The notes: generated from the letters alone by a model not told the origin. A stretch of 64,000 nt of DNA from Morinoia aosen (GCA_030386875.1 CM059557.1:56436514-56500513), one strand, 5' to 3'. Shown: positions 1-13,900, numbered from the stretch's first letter. Made by a program: numbers and translations.

Positions 1-2850
1 TAACCTTATTCGCTACTGATCTCATAAACTACAAATGGCACGAGCAAGCCACACGCACTAAATTTGCGAAAACAGACAAGCAGCGTGGAAGAAATTCGTC
101 CCTCAACGTATAGTAAACAAACTCTAATGGCTGAGGTGTACGAAGCACTGCAAAAAATAAAGATCGCGTACAAAGAAAAGTTTATATACTGATAGAACAT
201 GGAATGCACTACAGCACAACACCCGATATAGCGAATGAACTAGTTGGAAAATACTGCAGAGTACCTAGCGCTGATAGAGACCTATATTTCAACAGATCAA
301 AACTACCCATGAAAAGATTTCAAAACCTTTCGATTCACAAAACTTGTAAGTAAATCACCAAATTTTCAAAAGAAATGAATTAAACTCTACTCTTAAAAAT
401 AACAAAAATACATCACCAGGACTCGATAAAATATCTTAAGACATGATCAAACATCTAAACTCGAATGAAAAGCCCTACGTCTTGAACAGTTTCAGCACCT
501 TATGGACAACTGGTTATTTTACCACCATACACAGTGGCAACGCTCAGTAATTACTCAAAATCAAAAATCTGGAAAAGACAATAGTAAGCCAGATAACTTC
601 AGGCCAATCGCACTCGCCAATCGTCTGTGCAAATCTATAGAGCAATTGATTAATGTCCGATTTTTTAAATTCCTAGACATGAACAATGTAATAAGTAAAG
701 TGCAGTGCGGATGTACGTGTAAAAGGGCTTTACACAACTATTCACTTAGCAAGATTAAACTCACCAATAAGACTATCTTCCATAAACAAAGTCATTCCTT
801 CATTTCAGTATTTTTTGCTAAAGAAAAAGCTTACGGTAGAACGTGGAGGTACGGAATAAAACAGTCTCTCTTTAGAGTAAGGCTTAGAAGGAAACAACAA
901 ATTTTTGGGGAATAGAACGTTAAATGTTAGAATAGATAACTACAGTTCAAGGATTCACAAACAGCAAAACGGAGTCCATCAAAGCAGCGTTCTCCTGGTT
1001 ACATTATTCGCTCCCAAAATAAAAGACATCACTGGCATTACCCACTGAGCAATAAATTCCATTATTCTCTGTACGTTGAATACTTGCAAATCGGATATCA
1101 TCACCAAGACCTCCAGGTCATTCGATCAAAATGAAATTCTGTTCAAATACAATATTTCATTGGTCTCAAATTCACGGCTTGAAATTGTCACTAACCAAAA
1201 AAGCAATATACTTTTATGCCATGCATGGATTATTCCTGAGCCCAACACTCAAACTTAGTCCCAAAATTATTCAATATGCAAATTTATTGAATTTTTATGT
1301 TTAAAGAGCTGAACTAGCAGCGACACGTCATCGCCCTGAAAAAGAAAGGAAATGCCGGCCTTAATTTCCTGCAGTCAATAACAGCCCAGAGTTGGGGAGC
1401 CGACCAAATCCCAATCCTCAGACCATACTGAAGCATAACAAGATCAATCTTTGACTTCAGATCAATAATCTATAGCTCGGCCAGCCAAACCACCTTATGG
1501 CCCGTCAAATCAATTACATGCGAGGCACTTCGAATCGCTACAGGAGCATTTCAATTTAGCCCAACAAATGATCTCTTCGTTAACAATGAAGTACCTCAGA
1601 CACCAAACGAAACTATCTTTCTCTCTCTGTGATATTACTGCAAAGTCCGAAGCCAACTCGGAAATTCTATTTTAACTATATTATTGGTGCGCCAAATAAT
1701 CGACTACGGTTCCAAACCAGAAAAATGACTCCAACGTGTCCTGTCAGAATGCAAATATTATTCGAATGAGTCAATTTACGACAGTTTCGATCCAAATCAA
1801 AATCTAATAGAGATTTTTAAACAAAATATACGTCTATATTAGTATTAGGGAGACTTATTATTAATACAAAACAAATTGACTTCTCGAGAATGAAACTACT
1901 GAATACGTATTCCGTCAATAGCTTCAAAGAATAGCATCTGAAAGTTACAGTAACTTCGTGGCTATACGTATACGCGACGGCTCACTGGGATAGAGGTGCG
2001 GCTACGGCAGCGGTGAGTGGTGACATTGCATCCCAACACTCCTGTGAGAATCCTCAGTTCAGTTTACTGTTGAAATACGCCCTAAATACGTGGTACTTGA
2101 TTTTTTCAAGGATAAAAGCGACACGAACTTTGTACCATACTGTGACGTATTAAGTATTGCTAAGGTACCAAAGTACGGAACTCACCGTCCAATGCTACGT
2201 CGAATGCTGCACGATATTCATGATCGAATTAGCGGCAAATCTATCGACAAATTCTGGGTCCGTTCTTATATTGGAAAAGGCGATAACGATGTTACTGATG
2301 CAGCAGCCAAAAGCGCTTCTCAAGTACCTGAGGAATATATTCAATTAATTACTTGGATCGGAAATCCATAATACAAGACTTGATTACAAGTTGGAAACTT
2401 AAGTTAAAAATATTACAGAGGCAAAATGAGGGAACTACTACCATTACCAAAAAATAAGTTATATTTGGCTAAAATATCACGTACAAAGAAGGTAACAATA
2501 AAAGGACTCAGAATAGGACATACATTCCTAACTCGGAGCTAGTTGACGGACAATGAAATACCCGACATATAGCACCAGTAAGTGGGCTGTAAGGAATTCA
2601 AGACTCACAGTTGAACATTTAATCACAGACTGTGAAAGCCTCGAAAATAGTAGAGGTTGTATGAAAGTTTGGAGAGCGCAACAACGGATTACTGCCGATA
2701 AAATATTGGGACGGCACTTGGAAATAAAGGATTCGATAAACTACCTTCGTGCAATGAATGTTTATGGTCTTATTCAAATATTTCTGTGTATTTTGTTAAG
2801 AGTTGACTCACTTTTAAAGAAATACAGGGTGTCCATACAGGGGTCTTAAC
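1..2850 (+). mobile_element. Degraded I-like non-LTR retrotransposon (LINE), 3' part
   Basis: Broken pieces of one LINE second ORF appear in order on the plus strand. Near 200-300 is a linker-like piece (PDIANELVGKYCRVPSADRD). Near 410-450 is the start of the reverse transcriptase palm (SPGLDKIS). At 580-860 is more RT, with KPDNFRPIALANRLCKSIEQ and a decayed FFAKEKAYGRTW, matching the FFDLQKAYDTAW block of the intact LINE at 56-62 kb. At 2250-2330 is the end of an RNase H domain (GKGDNDVTDAAAKSA, the family's GN.RAD.AA block). At 2490-2790 is the C-terminal RIGHTFLT and the HLITDC zinc-knuckle half. Many stops and frameshifts separate the pieces, so it is long dead. The element continues left of the window. 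RT plus RNase H order supports the I-type group rather than jockey or R1. The 3' end near 2850 is approximate. Confidence 0.75.
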
Positions 2851-4685
2851 CATTTCACAGATTGATTACAAATACAACTGACTGGATTCAGATTTGTTCT
2901 GATGAATTCAGAGTTTGAGTTTATTAAAGTTTTTCTTACTTTATTTAATAGACTTCTACATGGGCATCATTAGTTGCACGAAGCACATCAAGATGGTTCT
3001 CGATTTCTTACCATGTCCGCTGTGGCATAGTCAACTCGATGATCAATAATTGTGGGACTAACTAAAACTGTCACTGTCTCCAAAAATTACTTGTTCCATC
3101 CACGAATTGACGGACGGGATGGTAGATCTCTTCCATACTTAGTTCTGAGGCTTCGCTGAGTCTACCTATCTGTTTTTGTTTCAATAAACCATGAGACACG
3201 CTGCGCCTTCTCTTGAGGGGTAGCCATTTTTAGGGGTTCATTCAACAGCACCTTCTTCACAACCGGGTTCCCTGAAACACACAAATGCAAAAAGGGATTA
3301 AAAACTTTAATAAACACTGAATACGATAGAGCAAATCTGAATAAAACATATTTTCAATTGCATTTTCAATAAATTTTTGAAATGGTATAGACACTTTACG
3401 GGCACTCTGAATAGTGGAGTATTTTTTTGTCATTGATACCTGGGCTCGCCTATGTGCTTTTATTGTCAACACCCTTCGATAGTATGTATACAATTATAAT
3501 TAAAATACATTTCAAGCTGCTGACAACTTCATTCCCAAATTTTTTCCTTCTGGGATCAAGGTGTCCGCGTGTAAAGGGGCGAATTCTGTACGAAATGTTT
3601 GTTGCCATTCTGAAGTCATACTTTCAATTTTGCTCACCATTCGTTGTAAATGTATTCCACCAGCAGATTATTATGGCAATACGATCTAACACTGTTCTAT
3701 TTAAACGTTTTCAAGTGTCATCGGTTAAGAATGCACAGCAGATATGTAAAAAGTTCTTCTTTAGACGCTGCCCATCCTCCACTATAGCTTAGTCCAAACG
3801 CGATATAAAAGCTGCACGATCATTTTGAATACAAACAGAAGAACTCGCGTTAAGTGCCATGAAAAAATATGAGTCAAACAAATAAAATTTATTCTTTTAT
3901 ACGAACATCGGAGGCTCAGCCTGCCTGCCGGCGCGTCCATCTATTGTTCAGACTCGTGGTGAAGCTGAGCGGAGCCGAGATTTACGTCGGACTAAAATCT
4001 AAACGCTAAGAAAAAAGTGAGACAATTTCGGACGATTAATTTCAACGAGTTGAAAAACCTGCTAAGAAGCAGGCAAGCCCGATGATATCTCAGAGCTCTA
4101 AAAAAAAGAGAAAATCCGATTTTGCGGAATTGGGCTTTAAAACAAGAGCACCTGATAAGCGCCGCTTGAGCTGTGAAGACTTATCGTAACGATTACTAAC
4201 GATATATAGCCCCGTTTAGGTGTGTCTTAGATTCAGCTACGAATTGTTCCCGCTTCAGCAGGTTTGGCCTCCTAAACTGAGCACATAAGCTGCTCAAAAC
4301 TTCCCAACAAATGCACTGGCGCCACAAAACTGCCCAAAATCCAAACTTTCAATCGTTTAGTGTTCAGCTTGTTGGCATTAATGAAACTCTTGTTCTACTA
4401 CCTTGATTTGCTGTATTTCTCAGCCTGGAAATAGCAGTCATATTTTTTCATATCAAATAATAGTTTCCGCGAGTAAAAACTATGAAATCAAATAGATTTG
4501 CGTTACATGATCAGCTTATTGAATTTTCAATATTCATTGCACACTTAAAACACGTTTTTTACATATAATTTTGGAACAATATTTTACGAAAGAATGTTAA
4601 AACAGAATTATTGATTGATTCTAGAATCACATCGTTTCAGCTGAAAAAATATTCAAAACAAATGAAATGAACTGCGATGGTGAAT
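2851..4685. other. No gene recognised
   Basis: AT-rich sequence without a convincing reading frame, RNA gene or terminal repeat. Short open frames on both strands show no family signature. A GC-richer stretch near 3900-4000 stands out only by composition. Confidence 0.4.
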
Positions 4686-4759
4686 ACAGAGCAATAAACT
4701 GTCAGTTGAAATTTCAACGTGCTAACGTTGAGATTTCAAGTGACACTTTATTGCTCTGT
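4686..4759. repeat. Long hairpin: 35-bp arms, 4-bp loop
   Basis: The stretch folds back on itself. The left arm starts ACAGAGCAATAAA and ends TTTCAACGT, the loop is GCTA, and the right arm mirrors it and ends TTATTGCTCTGT. Comparing arm with reverse-complemented arm gives 3 mismatches in 35. It could be a tiny palindromic MITE or solo inverted repeat, or the source of a foldback RNA. A 4-base loop is small for a microRNA precursor. No target-site duplication was identified. Confidence 0.7.
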
Positions 4760-4989
4760 CTAAATCTAACAATCTAAAATCTAACCAATCCCACCATCTA
4801 AGATCTAACCAATTGTGCGGTGTCCCGGCCTCAGCTTTGGGCCTCTTACATTGAGACGCTCCAGGTTCAAAAGGAATACGAGGAGCTGTAAATAAATTCA
4901 AGCGAGGTTTAATATTGTTATTGCTAAGCGACTTCTGGCCCCGATTTCCTTCAAAGATGTCTCTCTGTGAATCGATACAACAAGTCCAG

Positions 4990-5990
4990 AGTTCTTTCCA
5001 TGCCTGAAAAGAGTCACAAAATTTTTTCCTGACGGCTGTCAAGCACCGCAGGCGTTTTATTTTCTTGTCTTTTGTGGTGTGAAAACGAAAACATCTCATG
5101 TAAATTTTCACTCACTATCAGAAACCGAGCAAAGTTACAAGGGGCTAAATCTGGTGAACACCATTGGTGTGGGATGGCGTGTAGGTAGTCTTTGGCCAAA
5201 CTTTATCTTTGTTTCTACTGAAATGCTTGCAACGGCATTGAAGTGATAACAGCTAGTTTAGTTTTTGACGCAATTTGGGACTTTTTCGTCTCAGATTTTT
5301 TTTCAGTCCCTTCAAAATATCACAAATAAAATCTGAGTTCACTGAAATACCAGCGGGTACGAACTCGCGATAGACAATATTTTTTAGCTTTGAAACACAC
5401 AACGAGCGTCCTTCTTTATACATTTCTAACCAGTTGTTCTATTTTAAATCTCTGAGATCATGAATTTTTTACTGTGACGACTGGTGTTTTGATTCTGAAT
5501 CATAGCCATAAGCCCGCTTTCATTACCGGTTATGACTCTGGTGATGAAGGTAGGGTCATTTTCAGACGTCACTCGAAGTTTTCCGCACGCGTCAGAACGA
5601 CGCCGCTTCTAATCCACGGATGAAGGCCGAGAGACAAATTTTACAGCAGTATGACGCATGCCTTAACTTTCAATTAGAACTATTTGCAGCTTCCACTGCT
5701 TATGTTGACATTTTTACCAAAATCATCGCTATTTTTTCGAAGATCTCTCTGAATTAGTGGTCGATTTTTTTATATTGTAATCATTTTTGCCCGTAGACGA
5801 CGTTCTTGATCGATAATATAAATAACCATCTTCAAGTAAAATTCTACCGGCCTTGAAAGGAGCACACTACTCGATAACCTCTGTCATCTGTTCAGAGATT
5901 GTGTTTCATATTTTTTCGAAGAATTTCGAAAGTTTTAAAGGCGATTTACAAAGTTTAACGCAACCCTATGCGTCAGCTCGCTGTTCGAGT
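4990..5990 (-). mobile_element. Decayed mariner-type transposase
   Basis: Read on the minus strand, several mariner transposase blocks survive in order but in different frames. Near 5980-5860 is weak similarity to the N-terminal helix-turn-helix part. Near 5660-5600 is the linker KFVSRPSSVD. Near 5560-5480 is NDPTFITRVITGNESGLMAMI, the family's TGDE..VYGY block. Near 5185-5130 is HQWCSPDLAPCNFARF, the SPDLAPCD block. Both catalytic aspartates visible in these blocks read as asparagine (TGNES, APCN), and stops and frameshifts interrupt the gene. It is a plain dead DNA transposon. Terminal inverted repeats were not found. The C-terminal end near 4990 is approximate. Confidence 0.75.
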
Positions 5991-6091
5991 TCATCAGCTA
6001 TTAAAAAAATTAAAAAACAAACGTTAGCACATAATTACAAGTCACAAACCATACACGTATACCACGGTATGCAGAATATTGTATACTGAAT

Positions 6092-8236
6092 ACAACATCA
6101 CTATGCAACAATGCTCATCACAACCTCACAATGCAACAAACTCAACACAATCTCACAATGCAACAAACTCAACACAACCTCACAATGCAACAAACTCAAC
6201 ACAACCTCACAATGCAACAAACTCAACACAACCTTACAATGCGACAAACTCAACACAACCTCACAATGCGACAAACTCAACACAACCTCACAATGCGACA
6301 AACTCAACACAACCTCACAATGCAACAAACTCATCACAACCTCACAATGCAACAAACTCAACACAACCTTACAATGCGACAAACTCAACACAACCTCACA
6401 ATGCGACAAACTCAACACAACCTCACAATGCGACAAACTCAACACAACCTCACAATGCAACAAACTCATCACAACCTCACAATGCGACAAACTCATCACA
6501 ACCTCACAATGCGACAAACTCAACACAACCTCACAATGCGACAAACTCAACACAACTTCACAATGCGACAAACTCATCACAACCTCACAATGCGACAAAC
6601 TCATCACAACTTCACAATGCGACAAACTCAACACAACTTCACAATGCGACAAACTCAACACAACCTCACAATGCGACAAACTCAACACAACTTCACAATG
6701 CGACAAACTCAACACAACCTTACAATGCAACAAACTCATCACAACTTCACAATGCGACAAACTCATCACAACCTCACAATGCGACAAACTCAACACAACC
6801 TCACAATGCGACAAACTCAACACAACCTCACAATGCGACAAACTCAACACAACCTCACAATGCGACAAACTCATCACAACTTCACAATACGACAAACTCA
6901 ACACAACCTCATAATGCGACAAACTCAACACAACCTCACAATGCAAAAAACTCACCACAACCTCACAATACGACAAACTCATCACAACCTCACAATGCGA
7001 CAAACTCAACACAACCTCACAATGCAACAAACTCATCACAACCTCACAATGCGACAAACTCAACACAACCTCACAATGCAACAAACTCAACACCACCTCA
7101 CAATGCAACAAACTCATCACAACCTCACAATGCGACAAACTCAACACAACCTCACAATGCAACAAACTCATCACAACCTCACAATGCGACAAACTCAACG
7201 CAACCTCACAATGCGACAAATTCAACACAACCTCACAATGCAACAAACTCAACATAACCTCACAGTGCAACAAACTCAACACAACCTCACAATGCAACAA
7301 ACTCAACACAACCTCACAATGCAACAAACTCAACACAACCTCACAATGCAACAAACTCAACACAACCTCACAATGCAACAAACTCAACAAAACCTCACAA
7401 TGCAACAAAGTCAACACAACCTCACAATGCGACAAACTCAACACAAACTCACAATGCAACAAACTCATCACAACCTCACAATGCGACAAACTCAACACAA
7501 ACTCACAATGCAACAAACTCAACACAACCTCACAATGCGACAAACTCAACACAACCTCATAATGCGACAAACTCAACACAACCTCACAATGCGACAAACT
7601 CAACAAAACCTCCCAATGCAACAAACTCAACACAACCTCACAATGCAACAAACTCATCACAACCTCACAATGCGACAAACTCAACAAAACCTCCCAATGC
7701 AACAAACTCAACACAACCTCACAATGCAACAAACTCATCACAACCTCACAATGCGATAAACTCAAAACAACCTCACAATGCAACAAACTCAACACAACCT
7801 CACAATGCAACAAACTCATCACAACCTCACAATACGACAAACTCAACACAACCTCACAATGCAACAAACTCATTACAACCTCGCAATGCAACAAACTCAA
7901 CACAACCTCACAATGCAACAAACTCATCACAACCTCACAATACGACAAACTCAACACAACCTCACAATGCGATAAACTCAACACAACCTCACAATGCAAC
8001 AAACTCAACACAACCTCACAATGCAACAAACTCATCACAACCTCACAATACGACAAACTCAACACAACCTCACAATGCGACAAACTCATCACAACCTCAC
8101 AATACGACAAACTCAACACAACCTCACAATGCGACAAACTCAACACAACTTCACAATGCGACAAACTCAACGCAACCTCACAATGCGACAAACTCAACAC
8201 AACTTCACAATGCGACAAACTCAACGCAACCTCACA
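6092..8236. repeat. 27-bp minisatellite, about 79 units
   Basis: A head-to-tail array with unit CTCACAATGCRACAAACTCA plus WCACAAC. Main variable sites are GCG/GCA, AAC/ATC and CCT/CTT. Because 27 is divisible by 3 and most units lack stops, long frames stay open: plus-strand repeats of QPHNATNST and QTQHNLTMR, and a minus-strand 726-aa frame repeating CEVVLSLSH. This openness follows from the repeat and is not evidence for a protein. Clusters of GCA units (about 6130-6230, 7020-7420) alternate with GCG clusters, as expected from local unit turnover. Confidence 0.95.
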
Positions 8237-9249
8237 CATTAGTTCTTGCGCAATCAAGCGAGCTCTTGCCGTCGCGTCCAACAGCCATGACGAGTTCAGT
8301 CAGAGAACTTTCTGATGGCCTCTCGTACGTAAGCATCAAATAAACCAGTAGTAGGCCTCGTTTCTCTTACTTGGACGTTTTCAACCTCCGAAATAGAACG
8401 GGTGCTGCCATTGAGTTACTTTCCATTCTCTGCCATCAAAAAATAGTGTTTTTCAGAAGTTCAAATAAAAATTGGATTTAGAATTTACGAGGTTGTTTCA
8501 ATTTTCAAGAAATTTTTTTCTAATTACTGTCAGAAACATAAAAAATCAGAGCCACACAATGAATAACGTGACTCAATAAATATCTTAACAGATGTCACTT
8601 CGCTTGCATCGCAAATTCACTATGAATATTAAAGCGAAAGAATGCTAATTTAGTGAGGAATTTGTCGCGATACGGAGAAGTGGGTGGGTTTAGGACCCCC
8701 TTTGGATACTCTGAGGGACTCTCAACCCCTGCAAAATTTAAATATTGTCCTTCATGCTTGCGTACACCTGCATACCAGACATGGAGAATAAAAGAATTTA
8801 AAGATTTACATGAATTTACTTGGGGTAACACGTGGATAAAGTACACAAGGCATTGGAACGAAATGATTTGAAAGGGCACAATTGCGTTAAAGAAAGGCAC
8901 ACACATATCTACCGCCAAAAACTTTAAACACGACATGGTATAAATGTGATGCTTACCGATAATTCAAGTTACCAATACTCCTTCGTTGACAACAAATTAC
9001 GCATCCACAGAATCGCGGGCTCCGCAGCAACACAAGCATAATATTTACGAGAATGACACATCACGATTTAACCTGTAATTGTGACAAGGTGTCGAATCAT
9101 ATGAAGCGTCGCACCATTCACAACGTGAATTCGATCCTCGACTAAATAAACACAGGAAACCGATTGCCTATAATTTATATGATTTAGCGCAACACTTTGA
9201 AAAGCACTTTTCTGCGTGCTGTTCTACATCTGAAATTGAACTTTTATCA
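8237..9249. other. No gene recognised
   Basis: Unassigned sequence between the minisatellite and the LTR-like block. Overlapping small frames near 8600-8930 on both strands show no family signature. The part nearest 9250 might belong to the neighbouring LTR-type element, but no retroelement protein is visible. Confidence 0.35.
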
Positions 9250-10275
9250 CCACCTAACAGGGCTCTCACAACCATAAAACACTCGCCCTTTTGATAATAA
9301 GTAATTCACTGATAGATATTCACTGCCGATATGCTATCGTTCACTCGCTGATCTCCTTCGTCGTTGCTGAGAATAGCTGCTGTCCTGTGCTGATGTCTCG
9401 CTAACGTGCTGCAGCGGTACCTTCCACCGCTCCATCTTCGTGCTGCCGGTATTACCACTCGTATTCGCTGCTGCCCTGGTGTCTGGAATCTTTTAAGAGT
9501 TTCGTTCAGCCCAGGATTCCTTGAAGCGTTGGTGAGTCAATTCACTGTAGTTTTGTGCGCTGATCTTCGCATCGTTGGTGCACGAACTTGACTGTTGATA
9601 CTCGCAACGTTAGCAATTGCGTGGCTCCAAATCTTGACGCTGAAGTTGCCCGTGAGAGCGGTCCCGATGCAGAGATGTCTGAATGCTCCGTCGCTGACGA
9701 CATTTACGCTTGCCGATTACCGCTGCCTCGCTGCTGTGCTACGAATGACTCCTGACGCACTTCAGTACTTTGAAGTTTGTTGATACACTGGACGCCTCCT
9801 CTCGAAACTTCGATGGTTAACTTTCACTTTAGATGTTGGATTTTGGCTGCTCATGTCGAAAGTGTGCCGGCGGCGCTCTTCACTTGCAGTCAACACCGGA
9901 CTTGGTATAATGCCGGGTAATACCGGCGTCTGCCGGTATTCCGGCTGCAAAACCCCTCCTTGATTATGCGTCTCTCTCGTAGCGTCACCGAGCGGAAAAT
10001 CCCTCTCGAGGCTTCATCCCAACCCCTTATAAGTATTTCCCTTTCTTCCTTCGAGATTGATCTCGAACATTCCATTCTACAGAGGCCGTATCTGCATCCT
10101 GATTGGCGGGATCCTTGTTTGTTCTGACGTCTGGGCCTCCCATTGGTGTGTGCTCAGACACACCTTCTCGCGTGATCGCTAGGCAAGCGTTCATTGGTGT
10201 AGCACAATAGGTTCTCTGCTAACGTATCCCCTTTTCCCCCTCGAAGCAGCCCCGCTTGGCGGCCTAACCGTCACA
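9250..10275 (-). mobile_element. Possible solo LTR of a Ty3/gypsy-type element (fossil)
   Basis: Read on the minus strand, the block begins TGTGACGGTTAGGCC, a common start for insect gypsy-type LTRs. It has a TATA-like ACTTATAAGG about 230 bases in, and near its other end a GTGAGAGCC...GTTAGGTGG stretch resembling an LTR end and primer-binding region. It is GC-richer than its surroundings. No gag or pol domain is seen nearby and no partner LTR lies in the window, so a solo LTR is the simplest reading. Borders and family are uncertain and age cannot be estimated. Confidence 0.35.
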
Positions 10276-10329
10276 TTCCAATCCTTGCTGTAACATCTCT
10301 CACAAAATAAAGCACAGCATCTTTGAACC

Positions 10330-10470
10330 ATAAAGTGAAGTATTTTTCCAAAAACATTTTACGATCCTGTTTCCCCAAAAAAAATATTTTACGAGAGTAT
10401 ACGAGCCTGTTTCCCCAAAAAAATATTTTACGAGAGCATTTCTCAAAAATTCCCAAAAAACATTTTATGA
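10330..10470. repeat. Short degenerate tandem repeat
   Basis: Three or four imperfect copies of a unit reading roughly CCTGTTTCCCC, an A run, then ATTTTACGAGAG. It lies just outside the LTR-like block. No function is apparent. Confidence 0.6.
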
Positions 10471-10756
10471 GAGTAGTATTTCCTCACAAATTTTACTTAA
10501 AAAAAGAAAAACGTTTCGGAGACCAACTCCTTTATTAGCTCTATAAAATATGAAGTATGATAAAAAAAAGCAAGCGTAAAATCCCGATCGATAATAAATT
10601 CCGTATTATACATCAGGGTGAAGAAAATGTGTGAGTAAGAAGAAAAAAACGAAAACAATAAAGACAACTGTGCGTCAACTATCTAAAGAGGATACGATCT
10701 AAGCATATTATTTAAAATTGTACTGTCCCTATAAATATGCAACAATTGTAAAATCC

Positions 10757-10990
10757 TCAGGTAAAAATCCCGGAAAGAACCGTCAATCTTTCTAAAATTA
10801 AAATAATTGTATTGCACTTCTTAGCATGGATGCTCATTGCTGAATGAGGAGGACGAGCCAGTAAGTTACCGGAGCGAGAACTCCTTCCGCGGTGCTCCGC
10901 TACTTTGCGTAAATGCTGCGTGACGTCATCACGATGTACGTCGATAAGCACTGTGGACAACTATACTTATACCCAACAGAAGAGTGCATG
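10757..10990 (-). mobile_element. Penelope-type GIY-YIG fragment
   Basis: The minus strand encodes VGYKYSCPQCLSTYI and then EHRGRSSRSGNLLARPPHSA with HAKKC. This matches the Penelope-like endonuclease pattern (YK..C..C...Y.G.T.R, EH.G.S.RTG, P.HSAI..H...C) seen more completely at 26844-27167. It is a small, decayed fragment without recognisable ends. Confidence 0.55.
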
Positions 10991-13900
10991 AACTCTGGAA
11001 TAAAATCCTTGTTTAAAAAAAGCTGATTGTTGCTTTTCTAACCATTATAACACTTAAATTTACTAATGGAAATGCTTACAGAATAAAGACTTTAGTTCGT
11101 GGGCTAATTTTTCAGATGGAAAATTGAAATAGATTCAAGTCCAAAACAAGTCATTTTTACACTTAACAGGAGTGTTGGACGCTGTAAAACAGGGCATACA
11201 ATATCTATCCATCTTTCAACGACATACATGCAGACAGCAGAGTTAAATTTTTAACGGGATTTTTTGGCAACAATGGTTTCCCATGCGAATCATAAACTCT
11301 GCAGTTATAAAGGTTTTGTCAACAAAATATGTCCAACACTGTCTCACAATTTCCCTAGTGGTCACAAAAGGAATCTCGGACACATTAACATTCAACGGAT
11401 CAGAATCAAGTTCTCTGGGACGATCTATCCTTGGTTCATCTTTTGAAGTTAAATGTACACTTCTAAAACAAGAAAACCATCTCCTGCAACTTTTTTATTC
11501 TCTATATCATACCCTTATGTGTCTTGAATAGATTTTGCTTCCGCACTTGAACTGATACCTTTATGAAGCTCTTACAGCAGAACATTTCTGATGTGATCTT
11601 CAGATGGGGAGAACGGACGGCAATATTTATGAAAGTTATGAAAGTAGCAGAAATTATCTGAAAGAAAATTATTTAGTTTAGAAATATATAACACTTATAA
11701 TGTAAATAATATACATATATAAATTTTAAACCTCCGTTTAAAAAATCAGACATCAGTTTGGCACCAACCTGATATATTTCAATGATAGTTAGCGGACGCG
11801 AGTACATTTGAAATTTTCGATAATGATAAATATTAGGATGGCACTGGTGCGCTAAGTCAAATAGATGAATTGAAAAGTTAAGTTAACTCAATATTGTTAA
11901 GAAATTACAGAGAACTCCATTGTACTGTATAACAACGGTCAGGAAGGCTTAGCCTCGCGTTAGAGCAAACGAAGAGAGCATAGAAGAGGGAACAGTGATC
12001 GATGTCAAAACAACAAAGATGTCTCCAACTGCATGAAAATTTTACTACATGCAGTGAGAAAGTATCTGAAAAGTTAAGTTGAAAGGGAAGTGTTGCGAGG
12101 AAGTAGCCCTTGATTTCACAGCCTATCAGGGAGAGGCGTGTGGACTGGAGGAGAAAATTCGAAGGGAAAGATAGTGGATTCGGCGGGCTGTAACTTGGAG
12201 AGGTGATGGTGTGTTCTGCCGGCATTTCAATTCGATAGAGGATTATGTTTAGAAAAATCAGACTAGCGCATGAATGATTGAATATCAGCAGATAACCGTG
12301 AAACATTTAGAAACTGAAGTGTTCGGTTCAATCTAGGTTGGAGGGAAATCGAAGCTGATTTTCAGCGACGAGTTGTTGAATGGGAGAAACCGCAAAAAAA
12401 CATTAGGAAAAGGAGTCCTTCTAATGCTTGAATCCATGTAGATTCATAAAAATTATTCCTTAACAATCATTCTTCGATTTCATAGCTGCAAAGTTGCAAA
12501 AGCATGGGAAGGATCGAGCGATATTAAGACGTTGCCATAGATGGGTAATTCAAAGTCCTAACTAGAATCTAAAAGAGCTCGTAATTGCGAGTACCTTTAC
12601 AAAAACTCCTAGAGCCTACACAAACATGCCTGAGTCATGTGTCGCTGCATAGGTGGAACATAGATAGAGGAGTGGCAAAATTTTCATTGTATTGGATTTA
12701 TACCACGCTTTGTATTTGACGGAAAAGAAAATAAAGTGCAGAAAATTGAACTCGCTTTTTGCTTCCTTGGTTGTTCTTGAAAATAAACACGAATATAATA
12801 CGATAAATTTTATGCATCATAATATTCTTTCAAATTACTGGTATTTTTGAACAAGTTCGATGAAATGGGAAGCACCAGTAGTGAAAATATTGTTCTAATG
12901 TTGGAAAAATAGAATATGACGGAACGGAGCACTGAGTCCTTAAGTCCTTATAGCTGCGAAAGGTTGGCTGGATGATCAAACTTGAGGACCGCTGCTTTGA
13001 AATGAGCTCTAAAGTTCTCAACTGCAAAGTGCCTCCATTACTCACTGTCTATCAGGCCCCATTTATTAACATAATATATTCTGAGCGGACAGTTCTCTAT
13101 ATCATCACCACTGGAAGCAAACACCCAAACTCTAAGAGCAAGAATTTCGATGACAATATTTCTGCGACGCAGGGCAACCCTCAATGTTTTCACGACCAAC
13201 CCATTGTTGGCAGCGTGATAAAAATTAATAGTGACGTCATTTATTGTCTCTCGGACAGCCTGGATAATGTAATGGCAGCTGATAATCAAAATAAATAGAG
13301 GACGTTCCTCTCCTTTCATCGACTTCAGAAGTATATTTGTGAGCAAAACCAATTGTCCCCGGACGTTCCTCCGGGGCTTCCAGTCTCCAGCATTAGCGCC
13401 CAAACAATTTCTCCTCGATTTAATATTGTCTTTCGAAGGAAAATTTTGTGTAATAAGAATTCCAAGAATGGTTGGAACCGAGAAAATAATATGTCTATAT
13501 AACAGAAAGTTAAAAGTAATTGTGTTTACATTAGTAGTAAAAGGAAGTCCATTTCATTTGAATGAGGAGTCTCGTGCCACCGTGCCGAGCTTAGCGCTGC
13601 TAAAAGAAGGTAAGAGTTTAGTATGCATCACCCAAAAATGGTGACAAAAATTTAAAAAACTAAGCAATGTAATTAACCACCACATCCTTCTCAAATGCTT
13701 TGAAGAAAATTTTTTCTGGAAACAAACAGGAAAATTATGCTGGTTAAATTTTTTTTCGTAAAACACAAAACATTTGAATTGTCGATAGATTTCAAAACAA
13801 ACTTTAGCGATGGTTGGGAACTTATTTTCTAATTAAAATATTTACCAAAAAACGTGATAGATGATAAACTCATAAACTAAATATTTCAATTTTTGACCTG

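Noticed and set aside
6101-8281. 726-codon minus-strand frame and 392/542-codon plus-strand frames
   Set aside because: They read through a 27-bp tandem repeat whose length is a multiple of 3. No domain, signal peptide or splice context supports a real protein.
9406-9783. Two adjacent GC-rich plus-strand frames as a small gene
   Set aside because: They lie inside the LTR-like block and have no family signature; composition alone explains them.
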